The notes: generated from the letters alone by a model not told the origin. A DNA stretch of 35,769 nucleotides from a candidate division WWE3 bacterium RIFCSPLOWO2_01_FULL_39_13 (GCA_001772665.1 MEVH01000007.1:41107-76875); one strand, 5' to 3'. Positions 1-8,139 are shown, counted from the stretch's first letter. Numbers and translations are program-made.

Positions 1-2814
1 AACGCGCTTAATTTATCAACGGGTGGAAGTGAACGATTGAGAATAGATAATGCGGGCAACGTCGGCATCGGGACGACGGGACCGAGTGACAAGCTTTCAA
101 TTGGATCAGCAGCTAACCCAGGGGATTTGTCAGTATATTCTGGGACAGCGGCTTCTGATAATCTCAGTTCTCATTATGGGTATCTTTTTAGAAATGCATC
201 AACCTTTGTCAACTTTGCCAGTTTGGACAGTAGTAATAATGTCCATTTGGGGACAAGCGCAAATGCAAATTTACAACTATATACAAATAATTTGAGACGA
301 GTCACGATAGATAATTCTGGCAACGTCGGCATCGGGACGACGAGTCCAAATTCAAAGTTAGAAGTCAACGGAGTAGGCTCATTTAGTTTGGGTGCAGTAG
401 GAGCTCCTGGCATTAGTTTTAATGGGGATTTGGATACAGGAATGTGGTCAAGTGGAGCTAACGCGCTTAATTTATCAACGGGGGGAAGTGAGCGGTTGAG
501 AATAGATAGTTCGGGCAACGTCGGCATCGGGACGACGAGTCCTGGAGCAAAATTACATAGCAATATTGGATCTGGTGCAGCCGATGCTATGGCAGGTTAT
601 TTTTATGGGTCAACATCGTTGGGTAATACTTTCACTGATATTGCTGGGCGAACAAGGACTATGGCAACCTTAGTTGCTGGAAATAACTGGGGTGATGCAA
701 ACGGCAATGTTCTTAATGTATATTCAGCCATAGGTGATGGGTTGTTATTTGTCAAGGCAAGCGGCAACGTCGGCATCGGGACGACGAGCCCAAATTCAAA
801 GTTAGAAGTCAACGGAGTCGGTTCTTTTAGTTTGGGAGCAGTTGGAGCTCCTGGCATTAGTTTTAATGGGGATTTGGATACAGGAATGTGGTCAAGTGGA
901 GCTAACGCGCTTAATTTATCAACGGGGGGAAGTGAACGAATGAGAATAGATAGTTCGGGCAACGTCGGCATCGGGACGACGAGTCCTGGAGCAAAATTAC
1001 ATAGCAATATTGGATCTGGTGCAGCCGATGCTATGGCAGGTTATTTTTATGGGTCAACATCGTTGGGTAATACTTTCACTGATATTGCTGGGCGAACAAG
1101 GACTATGGCAACCTTAGTTGCTGGAAATAACTGGGGTGATGCAAACGGCAATGTTCTTAATGTATATTCAGCCATAGGTGATGGGTTGTTATTTGTCAAG
1201 GCAAGCGGCAACGTCGGCATCGGGACGACGAGCCCAAATTCAAAGTTAGAAGTCAACGGAGTCGGTTCTTTTAGTTTGGGAGCAGTTGGAGCTCCTGGCA
1301 TTAGTTTTAATGGGGATTTGGATACAGGAATGTGGTCAAGTGGAGCTAACGCGCTTAATTTATCAACGGGGGGAAGTGAACGAATGAGAATAGATAGTTC
1401 GGGCAACGTCGGCATCGGGACGACGGGGCCTTCGGCAAAGTTAGAAGTTAACGGCCAGGTAAAAATAGACGATTTAACTGCAGCAGGAGGCGCCGACGCC
1501 GTCCTGTCATCAGGAGGCATTTTAACCACCGTTTCCTCCAGCCAGAGATATAAAACGAACATATCCGACTACAGCAACAAAGATATTCTCGGCATTGTGA
1601 ACAAACTTCGGCCAGTAAGCTTTGACTGGAAAGATAACACACTAACCCCAGGTATGCACGACTTCGGACTAATAGCCGAAGAAGTTTACCAGATCGCCCC
1701 AGAACTCGTGACATACGAAAAAGACGGCACAACAATAAGAGGAGTCAAATACGACAGACTCCCAATTCTTCTAACAAAAGCTGTTCAGGAATTATCAGCA
1801 GTAACAGATTCCCAGCAAATCGAAATAACAGCAATAGGAACACAAAACAAAACCGCAGAAGAAAAACTTCTCACACTCGAGCAAACGCTATCCTCAATCA
1901 AACTAGATGAAAACGGAAACATAATCACCACCGAAACCGACATTAACACCCAGCTCACAACAGTCCAGGACACAATCCTAAACCTTGAACAAAGAATAGC
2001 AATACTAGAAAATGCACAAACCACGCAAGACGCACAAGATACACAGCCAACCGATACCAGCCAAAACCAAAGCAACACTTTAGAACCAGCACTACCCAGC
2101 GGACCCCAACAACAACTAAACGAACTCACATCAGGCTACGAACTCCTAACCACAAAAATCAACCTACTCGAACAGATATACCAAAATTCAGCTACCGATA
2201 ACCCTGAAACGCCAGCACAACCAGAAAACCAGCTCTTCACACAAGAAAACGAGCTAAACATCCACCTAGACAAAAACCTTACCATCTTCAAAAACCTAAA
2301 CGTACTAGGATCAGTAACGCTAGTAGACCTTGCCACAACAGGAAACATCACAGCCGGACTAATAGAAATAAACAGCACCGAACAATCAATAAACGCAATA
2401 GGCACAAAACTACAACTACAAAATCAGCCAGGAGCAGACAACATCGAAATCTTCGCAGGCAAAATAGTACTAACAAAAGAAGGAAATATACAACTAAACG
2501 GACAAATCACAGCCAACAAACTCAACATCACAACCCAAAACCCATCAGACGAAAATACCGACACCAGCCAGCAAGCCGATTCAGAAGGGATTGTATCCGC
2601 AGCATCAGCAGGCAAAACCAAAATCTCAAAAGGACAAACAACAACAACAATAGAAACCATAGCCCTCACACCAAACTCACTAATCTTTGTAACCCCAGAA
2701 AAACCCATACCAATAGGAGCACAAAAAAACACACAAACCGAAAACTCATTCACCATAACCCTCTCTGAACCACAAGAAAAAGATCTAGAAGTCAACTGGT
2801 GGGTTATTAATTAA
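1..2814 (+). CDS. tail-fibre-like surface protein with S74 chaperone domain (5' partial)
   Basis: The reading frame is open from base 1, so the N-terminus lies outside the window. Codons 1-480 are beta-rich modules with seven GNVGIGTT motifs, as in phage tail fibres and CPR surface proteins. Codons about 510-600 match the peptidase S74 / endosialidase intramolecular chaperone domain (SSSQRYKTNI, then FGLIAEEVYQIAPELV). The Ser codon at 1537 and Lys at 1552 are five residues apart, as in the self-cleaving Ser/Lys pair of that family. Unlike in phage spikes the protein continues for about 340 residues: Gln/Thr/Asn-rich coiled coil, a second beta region, and a C-terminus SLIFVTPEKP...NWWVIN of a kind I recall from CPR surface proteins. 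No phage structural genes are nearby, so a cell-surface fibre is more likely than a prophage. Base composition changes sharply near 1550. Confidence 0.85.
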   Translation, partial: NALNLSTGGSERLRIDNAGNVGIGTTGPSDKLSIGSAANPGDLSVYSGTAASDNLSSHYGYLFRNASTFVNFASLDSSNNVHLGTSANANLQLYTNNLRRVTIDNSGNVGIGTTSPNSKLEVNGVGSFSLGAVGAPGISFNGDLDTGMWSSGANALNLSTGGSERLRIDSSGNVGIGTTSPGAKLHSNIGSGAADAMAGYFYGSTSLGNTFTDIAGRTRTMATLVAGNNWGDANGNVLNVYSAIGDGLLFVKASGNVGIGTTSPNSKLEVNGVGSFSLGAVGAPGISFNGDLDTGMWSSGANALNLSTGGSERMRIDSSGNVGIGTTSPGAKLHSNIGSGAADAMAGYFYGSTSLGNTFTDIAGRTRTMATLVAGNNWGDANGNVLNVYSAIGDGLLFVKASGNVGIGTTSPNSKLEVNGVGSFSLGAVGAPGISFNGDLDTGMWSSGANALNLSTGGSERMRIDSSGNVGIGTTGPSAKLEVNGQVKIDDLTAAGGADAVLSSGGILTTVSSSQRYKTNISDYSNKDILGIVNKLRPVSFDWKDNTLTPGMHDFGLIAEEVYQIAPELVTYEKDGTTIRGVKYDRLPILLTKAVQELSAVTDSQQIEITAIGTQNKTAEEKLLTLEQTLSSIKLDENGNIITTETDINTQLTTVQDTILNLEQRIAILENAQTTQDAQDTQPTDTSQNQSNTLEPALPSGPQQQLNELTSGYELLTTKINLLEQIYQNSATDNPETPAQPENQLFTQENELNIHLDKNLTIFKNLNVLGSVTLVDLATTGNITAGLIEINSTEQSINAIGTKLQLQNQPGADNIEIFAGKIVLTKEGNIQLNGQITANKLNITTQNPSDENTDTSQQADSEGIVSAASAGKTKISKGQTTTTIETIALTPNSLIFVTPEKPIPIGAQKNTQTENSFTITLSEPQEKDLEVNWWVIN
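55..1425 (+). repeat. seven invariant 24-bp GC-rich copies encoding GNVGIGTT
   Basis: Identical 24-bp units start at 55, 319, 514, 763, 958, 1207 and 1402, all in frame. Each begins GGCAACGTCGGCATCGGG and is 17/24 G+C, although the flanking modules are AT-rich and use other Gly and Thr codons. Spacings are 264, 195, 249, 195, 249 and 195 bp, so the unit also occurs in non-duplicated contexts. Invariance at synonymous sites is stronger than protein conservation needs. Confidence 0.9.
321..1425 (+). repeat. 444-bp in-frame direct repeat, about 2.5 copies
   Basis: Copy 1 is 321-764, copy 2 is 765-1208, and a partial copy 3 runs 1209-1425. The period is 444 bp (148 codons). By eye, copies 1 and 2 differ at about nine positions, all in the first 195 bp, while 514-764 and 958-1208 look identical. 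Copy 3 looks identical to the same part of copy 2. The first 50 bases of the window match the end of the first sub-module, so the array continues upstream. This indicates recent duplication or gene conversion; an assembly collapse or expansion is possible. Confidence 0.9.
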
Positions 2815-3046
2815 AAACACCGAAAGGCTTTAATATCCTGCGTCCCGGCTTTTTATGGTACTCTATATTTTGACCAAAAGACGAGACTTTTCCTTCATAA
2901 AATCCGGGGTCAGACTTCACGTTTAGGTTGTTAACAAGCCAAAATCCTGCCTTTTGCATTGATTTAACCGTATCTATAGGCTTTTTGACAGAATTTGCGT
3001 GCTTTTGGCAAACAGCTTGTGCAGTCTTATATTCCCCGTCAAACAT
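2807..3046 (-). CDS. hypothetical small protein, 79 aa
   Basis: I do not recognise this protein. It has an ATG start at 3046 and its stop overlaps the end of the convergent tail-fibre gene by 8 bp. Composition is protein-like (Lys, Gln, aromatic residues, few repeats), without signal peptide or membrane segment. Upstream on the same strand is TTGACA, then 16 nt, a weak TATTGG, then 6 nt to the ATG, the same leaderless layout seen at other genes here. It would be transcribed divergently from the AbiEi gene across a 69-bp gap. It could be a chance frame or a remnant. Confidence 0.35.
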   Translation of the reverse strand: MFDGEYKTAQAVCQKHANSVKKPIDTVKSMQKAGFWLVNNLNVKSDPGFYEGKVSSFGQNIEYHKKPGRRILKPFGVFN

Positions 3047-3101
3047 TTGAGACCAATAGAATCCATAGCTTTGTTGTCAAAAAGCGAAAAGCCGGTTGTG
3101 T

Positions 3102-3107
3102 TATACT
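3102..3107 (+). promoter_or_regulatory. -10 box of abiEi gene
   Basis: TATACT ends 8 nt before the ATG at 3116. This favours that ATG over upstream in-frame starts and implies an mRNA with almost no leader. No good -35 is seen at the normal distance. Confidence 0.5.
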
Positions 3108-3115
3108 ACGCATAT

Positions 3116-3658
3116 ATGCAAAGTATAAACAGACTCGGCGTCTTGCTTAAACAGCCTCAAAAACTGTTTCATACCAAAGATCTTGAATTATTGTGGCATA
3201 TAAACAATAAAAGCACTTTGTATTCAACAATCAATCGTTATTTAAAGAAAGGCTACTTAATTCAGATATACCGTGGATTTTATTCCACTGTAGAGCCGAG
3301 TAGTATTAACCCGCTTGAGCTTGGAACCTCCGCCATCCACGAATACTGCTATCTGAGCACCGAATCAGTTCTGGCAAAAAGCGGTATTATATTTCAAAAT
3401 ATTCCGTATCTCACCTTTTGTTCATCCAAGAATAGGAAATTTTCAATTATCGGACATTCATTTATAAGCCGACAACTAAAACCAGCTCTTTTGTTTCAAA
3501 GCGCTGGCATTATAGAACAGCCCAATTATAAAGAAGCCAGTCTAGAAAGGGCAGTTGCTGATATGCTTTACTTTAATCCCAGCTATTATTTTGACGCCAA
3601 AGATCAAATCAATTGGGATAAAGTAAATTACATAAAAAAGGAGGTTTACAGACAATGA
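3116..3658 (+). CDS. abiEi: AbiEi-family antitoxin / winged-helix regulator (type IV TA)
   Basis: The 180-residue protein begins MQSINRLGVLLKQPQKLF and has an N-terminal winged helix in which a helix pair (STLYSTINRYLKKGYL) leads into the wing IYRGFYS. An AbiEi-like C-terminal domain follows, with LSTESVLAKSGI and EASLERAVADMLYF. In the family this antitoxin represses its operon and counters the AbiEii nucleotidyltransferase toxin. The frame is open further upstream to 2999, but the -10 box at 3102-3107 lies inside that extension, so 3116 is the better start. The stop codon overlaps the ATG of the downstream toxin remnant (ATGA at 3655-3658), and a GGAGG sits just before it, a typical translationally coupled TA pair. 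The toxin is broken, so the antitoxin may be a relic. Confidence 0.75.
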   Translation: MQSINRLGVLLKQPQKLFHTKDLELLWHINNKSTLYSTINRYLKKGYLIQIYRGFYSTVEPSSINPLELGTSAIHEYCYLSTESVLAKSGIIFQNIPYLTFCSSKNRKFSIIGHSFISRQLKPALLFQSAGIIEQPNYKEASLERAVADMLYFNPSYYFDAKDQINWDKVNYIKKEVYRQ

Positions 3659-3829
3659 TACTGCCTAACCCAATTAATAAGCTTTATCGAAAAAAAAGTT
3701 ACCGAAACAATAATCAACGAAGACATTAACATGATATTGCCCTATACAAAGTTTTCAGCTATTAGGAAATCTTTAAAAGAGGAGGTTTTGAGCTTGTTAA
3801 GAGATGAAATTGGACGAAGTAATTCTTAG
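3655..3829 (+). pseudogene. AbiEii nucleotidyltransferase toxin remnant
   Basis: The ATG overlaps the antitoxin stop and follows AAAAAGGAGG. The first 12 codons read MILPNPINKLYR, like an AbiEii N-terminus. The zero frame then stops after 24 codons. Shifting frame at the eight-A run (3690-3697) gives KKVTETIINEDI and continues to a TAG at 3827-3829 (ending LLRDEIGRSNS). Even with the shift only about 58 residues remain, against a few hundred in a full toxin, so the catalytic core is deleted. The identification rests on context and the N-terminal match. Confidence 0.6.
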
Positions 3830-3989
3830 CAGTCTCAGACTAGAATACAAGCATAAAGAATCGAAGCCTTCATTAATTTTTAATCTCCGCTTAATATCTT
3901 TGAAGCCGTTTTTTAATAAACAGTAAATTATCTGTTAATCCCCAAGGTCTATGATTGATTAAATAGAGCCACCATCGCGCAACATAAAA

Positions 3990-4562
3990 ATGACATACAC
4001 CAAATATTATACAAAAAAATCATTCGACTCTAGCCCCGCCGTTGGGCAAAGCGAGACAAACCCATATAACAAAACAAACTCAAACCAAAAACCCAAAAGC
4101 ACCCTCGAATACGAAAAATTCCGCGTCCGCGGACATATAAAAAGCTTCAGAGATTTAGAAATATATAAACAAACCACCGACCTCGCATCACAGATATTCC
4201 TCCTCATCCTTCCACAAACCCTCCCGCAAAAAAACCTCATACAACCAGAACTCGAAATCCTAAAACAAATAGCAAAAATCATCCCGAAAACAATCGCCGA
4301 AGCATTCGGAGACAGATACACCGACAGAAAACTCGCATACATCAAACTCGAAACAGCAATGAGAACCACATCAATACTAATCGCCAAAATCGACTTTCTA
4401 ATAGCAATGATCACACACCAAGATACCAAACAAGAACTCGTAAAATTAATAAACAAATATCAGATACAAAAAAGAAAAACCCTAAACCTTAAAAGAGCAT
4501 GGGAAAAAACCGACGAAAAATTCGGCCCAAAATTTGGTTCTGCGAGCCCTAAAAATGAATGA
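3990..4562 (+). CDS. four-helix-bundle protein (23S rRNA-IVP / Avd-like)
   Basis: The 190-residue protein has a polar, probably disordered N-terminal segment (about 1-45), then FRDLEIYKQTTDLASQIF and IPKTIAEAFGDRYTDRKLAYIKLE, which follow the pattern of the four-helix-bundle 23S rRNA intervening-sequence family. That fold is shared with the Avd accessory protein of diversity-generating retroelements. Family function is poorly known; nucleic-acid binding is usual. The last 8 bp overlap the start of the zinc-ribbon/nuclease gene, so the two are probably co-translated. Codon use is extreme: A- and C-rich with very few G (60 bases from 4201 contain about 3 G), unlike the core genes but like the 3' half of the tail-fibre gene. 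I see no reverse transcriptase or template repeat. Confidence 0.65.
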   Translation: MTYTKYYTKKSFDSSPAVGQSETNPYNKTNSNQKPKSTLEYEKFRVRGHIKSFRDLEIYKQTTDLASQIFLLILPQTLPQKNLIQPELEILKQIAKIIPKTIAEAFGDRYTDRKLAYIKLETAMRTTSILIAKIDFLIAMITHQDTKQELVKLINKYQIQKRKTLNLKRAWEKTDEKFGPKFGSASPKNE

Positions 4563-5628
4563 AACCAACCCCCTCCAAACAAAAACTCCTGATGTCTGCC
4601 CATATTGCCAGGGCAAACAAATAACAAAAAAAGGAATAAGATCAAAAAAATACGAACAAATCCAAATATATTACTGCAAAAAATGCCAGAAAAAATTCAC
4701 CGCATCATATACCAAAGGCAAAACCTATCCCTTAAAAATCATACTCGACGCAGTCACCGCCTATAACAGACTAAACTCACTTGACCAATCAGCAAACACA
4801 ATAACACAAAAATACGGCATAAAAATAAGCCCGCAGAATGTTGCAAATTGGGCAAAATCCCTTCGCAAGCACCTTAGCTTTTTACGCATGAGAGAATTCG
4901 TAAATAAAAAGTATGACAAACATGACGTTTTTATAGAAACCCAGATGTTTCATGGACAAATATACAACTTCAAATACCACAGAGCTAAAACCGACTTAAT
5001 ACTAGACGAAGACTTCAAGCATTATAAACTAAGAGCAATTCAAGAATTTTTAGAACTTGTAGTTGCAGAATGCCCGCACCAGGCGTTTAAAGAAAGCACT
5101 AAAAGAGCCTCAGAGTACAAAAATGTCTTTAACCTTGATCAGGTAAAAATATCACCAAAAACAAACACTGCCAATGAAAACACGAGATTAATACTTCAGT
5201 CTGTCGCAAACAATAAACTAAGGCACGAAGTCTTGCAAGAATTCATGCTGGTAAACGATTCGGTTACAATAGCCTGCGAAATACCAGTAATACTTGACTA
5301 CGACGACATCTGGCATTACAAAAACACCTTGGGCTTTGATGTACCGATTAAAATAGCCGAAGACGAAAAAATAACAGGACACATAGACCTTTTACAAATC
5401 AGAAACGGTCAGATACATATTTTGGATTATAAGCCAAGCGCCAAAAAAGCCAAACCTGTCGACCAGCTAACCCTATACGGACTTGCACTCGCCAGACTCA
5501 CAGGCCTAAGATTAATTCACTTCAAATGCGCATGGTTTGACGAAAACGACTATTTTGAATTTTATCCACTGCATGTTGTGTACAAAAAGTTCCCATCTAA
5601 AAGAAAGAAAAAAAGCAGAAGCCATTGA
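4555..5628 (+). CDS. zinc-ribbon/HTH protein fused to PD-(D/E)XK nuclease domain
   Basis: The 357-residue protein opens with a zinc ribbon (C15-x2-C18 and C41-x2-C44, with a KxG strand between), like the InsA part of IS1-type transposases. A probable helix-turn-helix follows (about 60-105, QSANTITQKYGIKISPQNVANWAK). Instead of a DDE transposase domain, the C-terminal half has RecB/Cas4-type nuclease motifs: GHID (D278), ILDYK (D291, K293) and QLTLYGLA (Q304, Y308). I chose ATG 4555, which gives an ATGAATGA overlap with the upstream gene; an in-frame GTG at 4534 is possible. No Shine-Dalgarno is visible, which suggests coupling. The DNA is G-poor to about 4860 and then more typical, hinting at a composite origin. 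A DNA-binding nuclease in defence or a mobile element is an inference. Confidence 0.7.
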   Translation: MNETNPLQTKTPDVCPYCQGKQITKKGIRSKKYEQIQIYYCKKCQKKFTASYTKGKTYPLKIILDAVTAYNRLNSLDQSANTITQKYGIKISPQNVANWAKSLRKHLSFLRMREFVNKKYDKHDVFIETQMFHGQIYNFKYHRAKTDLILDEDFKHYKLRAIQEFLELVVAECPHQAFKESTKRASEYKNVFNLDQVKISPKTNTANENTRLILQSVANNKLRHEVLQEFMLVNDSVTIACEIPVILDYDDIWHYKNTLGFDVPIKIAEDEKITGHIDLLQIRNGQIHILDYKPSAKKAKPVDQLTLYGLALARLTGLRLIHFKCAWFDENDYFEFYPLHVVYKKFPSKRKKKSRSH

Positions 5629-5659
5629 CAACTCTCCCAATTGACCCTAAATTAAGAGA

Positions 5660-6835
5660 GTGGAGTCTCTGAATTTAGGCAAAATATACATTCCAAGAAC
5701 TATAGAGCCGTTAATTAAGGGTCAGCTATTCAAAGGCAAGGTGATTGTAATCTACGGAGCCAGGCAAGTTGGCAAAACCACCTTAGTAAAAAAATTAGTA
5801 AGTGAGCTTTCTAAAAAAACCAGCACTTATCTAAACTGTGATGAGGCGGATATACAAAGCAGACTAAACGAAGCAGATACATCAACAAAACTGCGCTCAA
5901 TAGCAGGGGACAGAGAAATTGTTGTCATAGATGAGGCGCAGAGAATAAAAAACATTGGATTAAAGTTAAAGTTATTAATTGATACCTACCCAAACCAGCA
6001 ATTTATTGCAACAGGCTCTTCGTCTTTTGAGTTGTCAGATGAAATCTCGGAACCCTTAACTGGGAGGTCTTTAGAATACTGGCTTCATCCCTTATCACTT
6101 GTAGAGCTCTACAATGCCTTCGGAGAGCTTGAGCTAACAAGAAATCTCGAAAATATCATGATTTACGGATCTTACCCCAATGTTGTTGACGTGGTTTCTG
6201 AGCAAGACAAGAGGGCTATTATTAACAATATAGCCACCAACTATCTTTACAAAGATGTGCTTAAATTTGGCGGTTTAAAAAGCGCCGAAATTATTCGAAG
6301 CCTTCTGCGTGCGCTAGCCCTTCAGGTGGGAAGCGAAGTCTCTTATTCTGAAATTGCGCAGCTTATTGGGGTGTCAAAAGAAACGGTATCAAATTATATT
6401 GAACTTTTGGAAAAAGTTTACATTATATTTAGGCTTAACCCTCTTAGCCGAAACCTTAGAAAAGAAATAGGAAAACTTAGAAAGATATATTTTTATGACG
6501 TAGGTATCAGAAATGCCCTTATTAATAATCAAAACCCATTAAACATGCGCAGCGATGTTGGGGCGCTTTGGGAAAATTTAATGATTGCAGAGAAAAAAAA
6601 GCAGGAAAATTTCATTGGGAATAAACTTTCACTCTATTTTTGGAGAACATACGACCAACAGGAAATTGACTTAGTAGAAGAGAAGGGCGGGGGATTATGG
6701 GCTTATGAATTTAAGTGGCGTAAAAATAAAGCTAAAAAGCCACCCAAGGCTTGGATTGACGGCTATCCAAACTCAGCATGGGATGTGATTACAAATGAAA
6801 ATTTTAATACCAGCTACGTCTTACCGCATACTTAA
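5660..6835 (+). CDS. AAA_14 / DUF4143 ATPase
   Basis: The 391-residue protein has Walker A GARQVGKTT (from residue 33), Walker B VVIDEAQ (D91, E92), a sensor strand ATGSSSFEL, and the family landmarks LTGRSLEYWLHPLS and YGSYP. A winged-helix-like segment follows (YSEIAQLIGVSKETVSNYIELL), then KIYFYDVGIRNALI and a C-terminal DUF4143 part with an EIDLVEE...YEFKWRK pattern resembling a PD-(D/E)XK fold. These proteins are abundant in CPR bacteria and archaea; their role is unclear. The start is GTG at 5660, 31 bp after the nuclease gene, so co-transcription is possible. A paralogue lies at 20049-21185. Confidence 0.85.
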   Translation: MESLNLGKIYIPRTIEPLIKGQLFKGKVIVIYGARQVGKTTLVKKLVSELSKKTSTYLNCDEADIQSRLNEADTSTKLRSIAGDREIVVIDEAQRIKNIGLKLKLLIDTYPNQQFIATGSSSFELSDEISEPLTGRSLEYWLHPLSLVELYNAFGELELTRNLENIMIYGSYPNVVDVVSEQDKRAIINNIATNYLYKDVLKFGGLKSAEIIRSLLRALALQVGSEVSYSEIAQLIGVSKETVSNYIELLEKVYIIFRLNPLSRNLRKEIGKLRKIYFYDVGIRNALINNQNPLNMRSDVGALWENLMIAEKKKQENFIGNKLSLYFWRTYDQQEIDLVEEKGGGLWAYEFKWRKNKAKKPPKAWIDGYPNSAWDVITNENFNTSYVLPHT

Positions 6836-6947
6836 CACCACAATATATCCATGTCTTGTCCGTCACAGGTTAACAAACGAGATTATTAATCAACGACATA
6901 TGTTAGTGTATTACAGGAAGCAATCTGTGAAACAGTTTTATAAAAAT

Positions 6948-7421
6948 CTACTTTAATTCAACAGCAGCTCCTACCGCTTCAAGTTTCTTTCTTGCTTCTT
7001 CGGCGTCTATCTTTTTGGCTTTTGATAAAATAACAGCATCGCCTTTTTCTACAAGATTTTTTGCGTCAACTAATCCAAGTGTCTGATCCAGTTCTCTTAC
7101 TGCTTTTATAACTGCGAGCTTTTGATCTCCGCCAGATTTAAGAACAACATCATATTCTGATTTTTCTTCTTCGGGTGCTGCTTCTGCAGCTGCTCCGTTT
7201 TCTGTGGCCATCATTATTGGTGCTGCTGCTGAAACTCCAAATTTTTCTTCTAATGCTTTTACTAGATCAGAAAGCTCTAGAACTGTCATCTTTTCTACAA
7301 TTTCCATAACTTTTTTAGAATTATCCGAAAGGTTTACCGCATCTTTTCGCGGTGATTCTTCGGCTTTCTTTTCCGGCTCTTTCTGAGTGGCTTTTTTGGT
7401 TTCTTCTTTTTCTTCTGCCAT
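6948..7421 (-). CDS. rplL: 50S ribosomal protein L7/L12
   Basis: The 157-residue protein forms the ribosomal stalk that recruits translation factors. The C-terminal domain is clear (EYDVVLKSGGDQKLAVIKAVREL to the VGAAVELK end), preceded by the Ala-rich hinge and the N-terminal dimer helix VEKMTVLELSDLVKALEEKF. Most L7/L12 are about 120-130 residues; here some 38 residues of Glu/Lys-rich sequence precede the dimer helix. The long start is supported by a strong Shine-Dalgarno, AGGAGGTGATT, just before the ATG at 7421. It is the last gene of the minus-strand ribosomal block, 46 bp after rplJ. No strong terminator is obvious in the 112-bp convergent gap to the ATPase gene. Confidence 0.97.
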   Translation of the reverse strand: MAEEKEETKKATQKEPEKKAEESPRKDAVNLSDNSKKVMEIVEKMTVLELSDLVKALEEKFGVSAAAPIMMATENGAAAEAAPEEEKSEYDVVLKSGGDQKLAVIKAVRELDQTLGLVDAKNLVEKGDAVILSKAKKIDAEEARKKLEAVGAAVELK

Positions 7422-7467
7422 AAATGAATCACCTCCTGGTTTTTATCCCTTTATATGGGGACGGATT

Positions 7468-8004
7468 CTATTGGGATTTTTGATCCCTAATTTTTGATAA
7501 CGCGCGGACAAATTTACTTTGTACTCCACTTAGTACCATTGCAAGGCCCCTGGCAGGGGAAGAAAACCCAGCTAAAACCTGTGCAATAAGCTGCTCCTTA
7601 GTGGGAAGTTTCGAAAGCTGTTCTACCCTTAGTGAAGAGATGACATCACCGTTTAATATACCTATATCTATTGCTCCTTTTTCTGACTTTTTAATGAACT
7701 TGTAAAGAATGTTAATAGGAGAAATCAGATCATTGCCTCCAGGGATCATAAGGGCATGCTGTCCCTTTATTTCATCCTCGGTATGGATATTAAATTTTTG
7801 TAATACTCTTTTAATTAATGTGTTTTTAACAATTACTAAACTTGAGCCGGTTTCTTTTAGCTGTTTTCGAAGATCCGAAAGCTCATTTACTGTAATCCTT
7901 GAATAATCAAAAACGAGAGCAGATGGTTTTGATTTGTCAGCCGAAGATTTAAGATCATCAGAAAGCTTGTCAACAAGCTTTTTCTTGGCTTCTAAATTTT
8001 TCAT
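7468..8004 (-). CDS. rplJ: 50S ribosomal protein L10
   Basis: The 178-residue protein anchors L7/L12 dimers on 23S rRNA. Recognised from ALVFDYSRITVNELSDLRKQLKETGSSL and VKNTLIKRVLQ, with the C-terminal helix that binds L12 (PARGLAMVLSGVQSKFVRAL). Length is normal. It sits between rplA and rplL as in most bacteria and is preceded by an L10-leader-like structure, so autogenous control by the L10-L12 complex is expected. The ATG at 8004 has no clear Shine-Dalgarno. Confidence 0.96.
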   Translation of the reverse strand: MKNLEAKKKLVDKLSDDLKSSADKSKPSALVFDYSRITVNELSDLRKQLKETGSSLVIVKNTLIKRVLQKFNIHTEDEIKGQHALMIPGGNDLISPINILYKFIKKSEKGAIDIGILNGDVISSLRVEQLSKLPTKEQLIAQVLAGFSSPARGLAMVLSGVQSKFVRALSKIRDQKSQ

Positions 8005-8028
8005 ATTTGTTTAGTATATTAAAGGAAT

Positions 8029-8083
8029 CTTCTTCCTCGGCAGGGTATACATTTAACCGGGTGCCCTGCTGTCTTCGGACGTT
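8029..8083 (-). promoter_or_regulatory. L10 leader RNA (rplJ-rplL autoregulation)
   Basis: On the minus strand the rplA-rplJ gap holds CGAAGACAGCAGGG, then a hairpin whose arms GCAGGG and CCCTGC lie at 8064-8069 and 8040-8045, then CCGAGGAAGAAG. The ACAGCAGG...CCTGCCGAGG arrangement is what I know from the L10 leader family, where the L10-L12 complex binds and represses rplJ-rplL. It ends about 25 bp before the rplJ ATG. Confidence 0.75.
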
Positions 8084-8139
8084 GAGATTCTAACACATAG
8101 TCTGAAGTCAAACAACTCCGCTTTGCTCCGAGAGCTGAT

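Noticed and set aside
55..1425. CRISPR-like array: repeated 24-mer with 170-240-bp spacers
   Set aside because: All copies are in frame in one coding sequence, spacings are too long and the spacers are themselves repeated.
174..1562. Long minus-strand open frames (174-563, 603-1007, 1047-1562) with repeated sequence
   Set aside because: They are the reverse strand of the repeated tail-fibre modules; their similarity only mirrors the DNA repeats, and they have no ribosome-binding site.
1..2814. Prophage
   Set aside because: S74 fibres also occur as cell-surface proteins in CPR bacteria, and no capsid, terminase, portal or integrase gene is in the window.
1..5628. Diversity-generating retroelement (tail-fibre target plus Avd-like four-helix protein)
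   Set aside because: No reverse transcriptase, no template/variable repeat pair with A-directed changes, and the 444-bp repeats differ at all kinds of bases.
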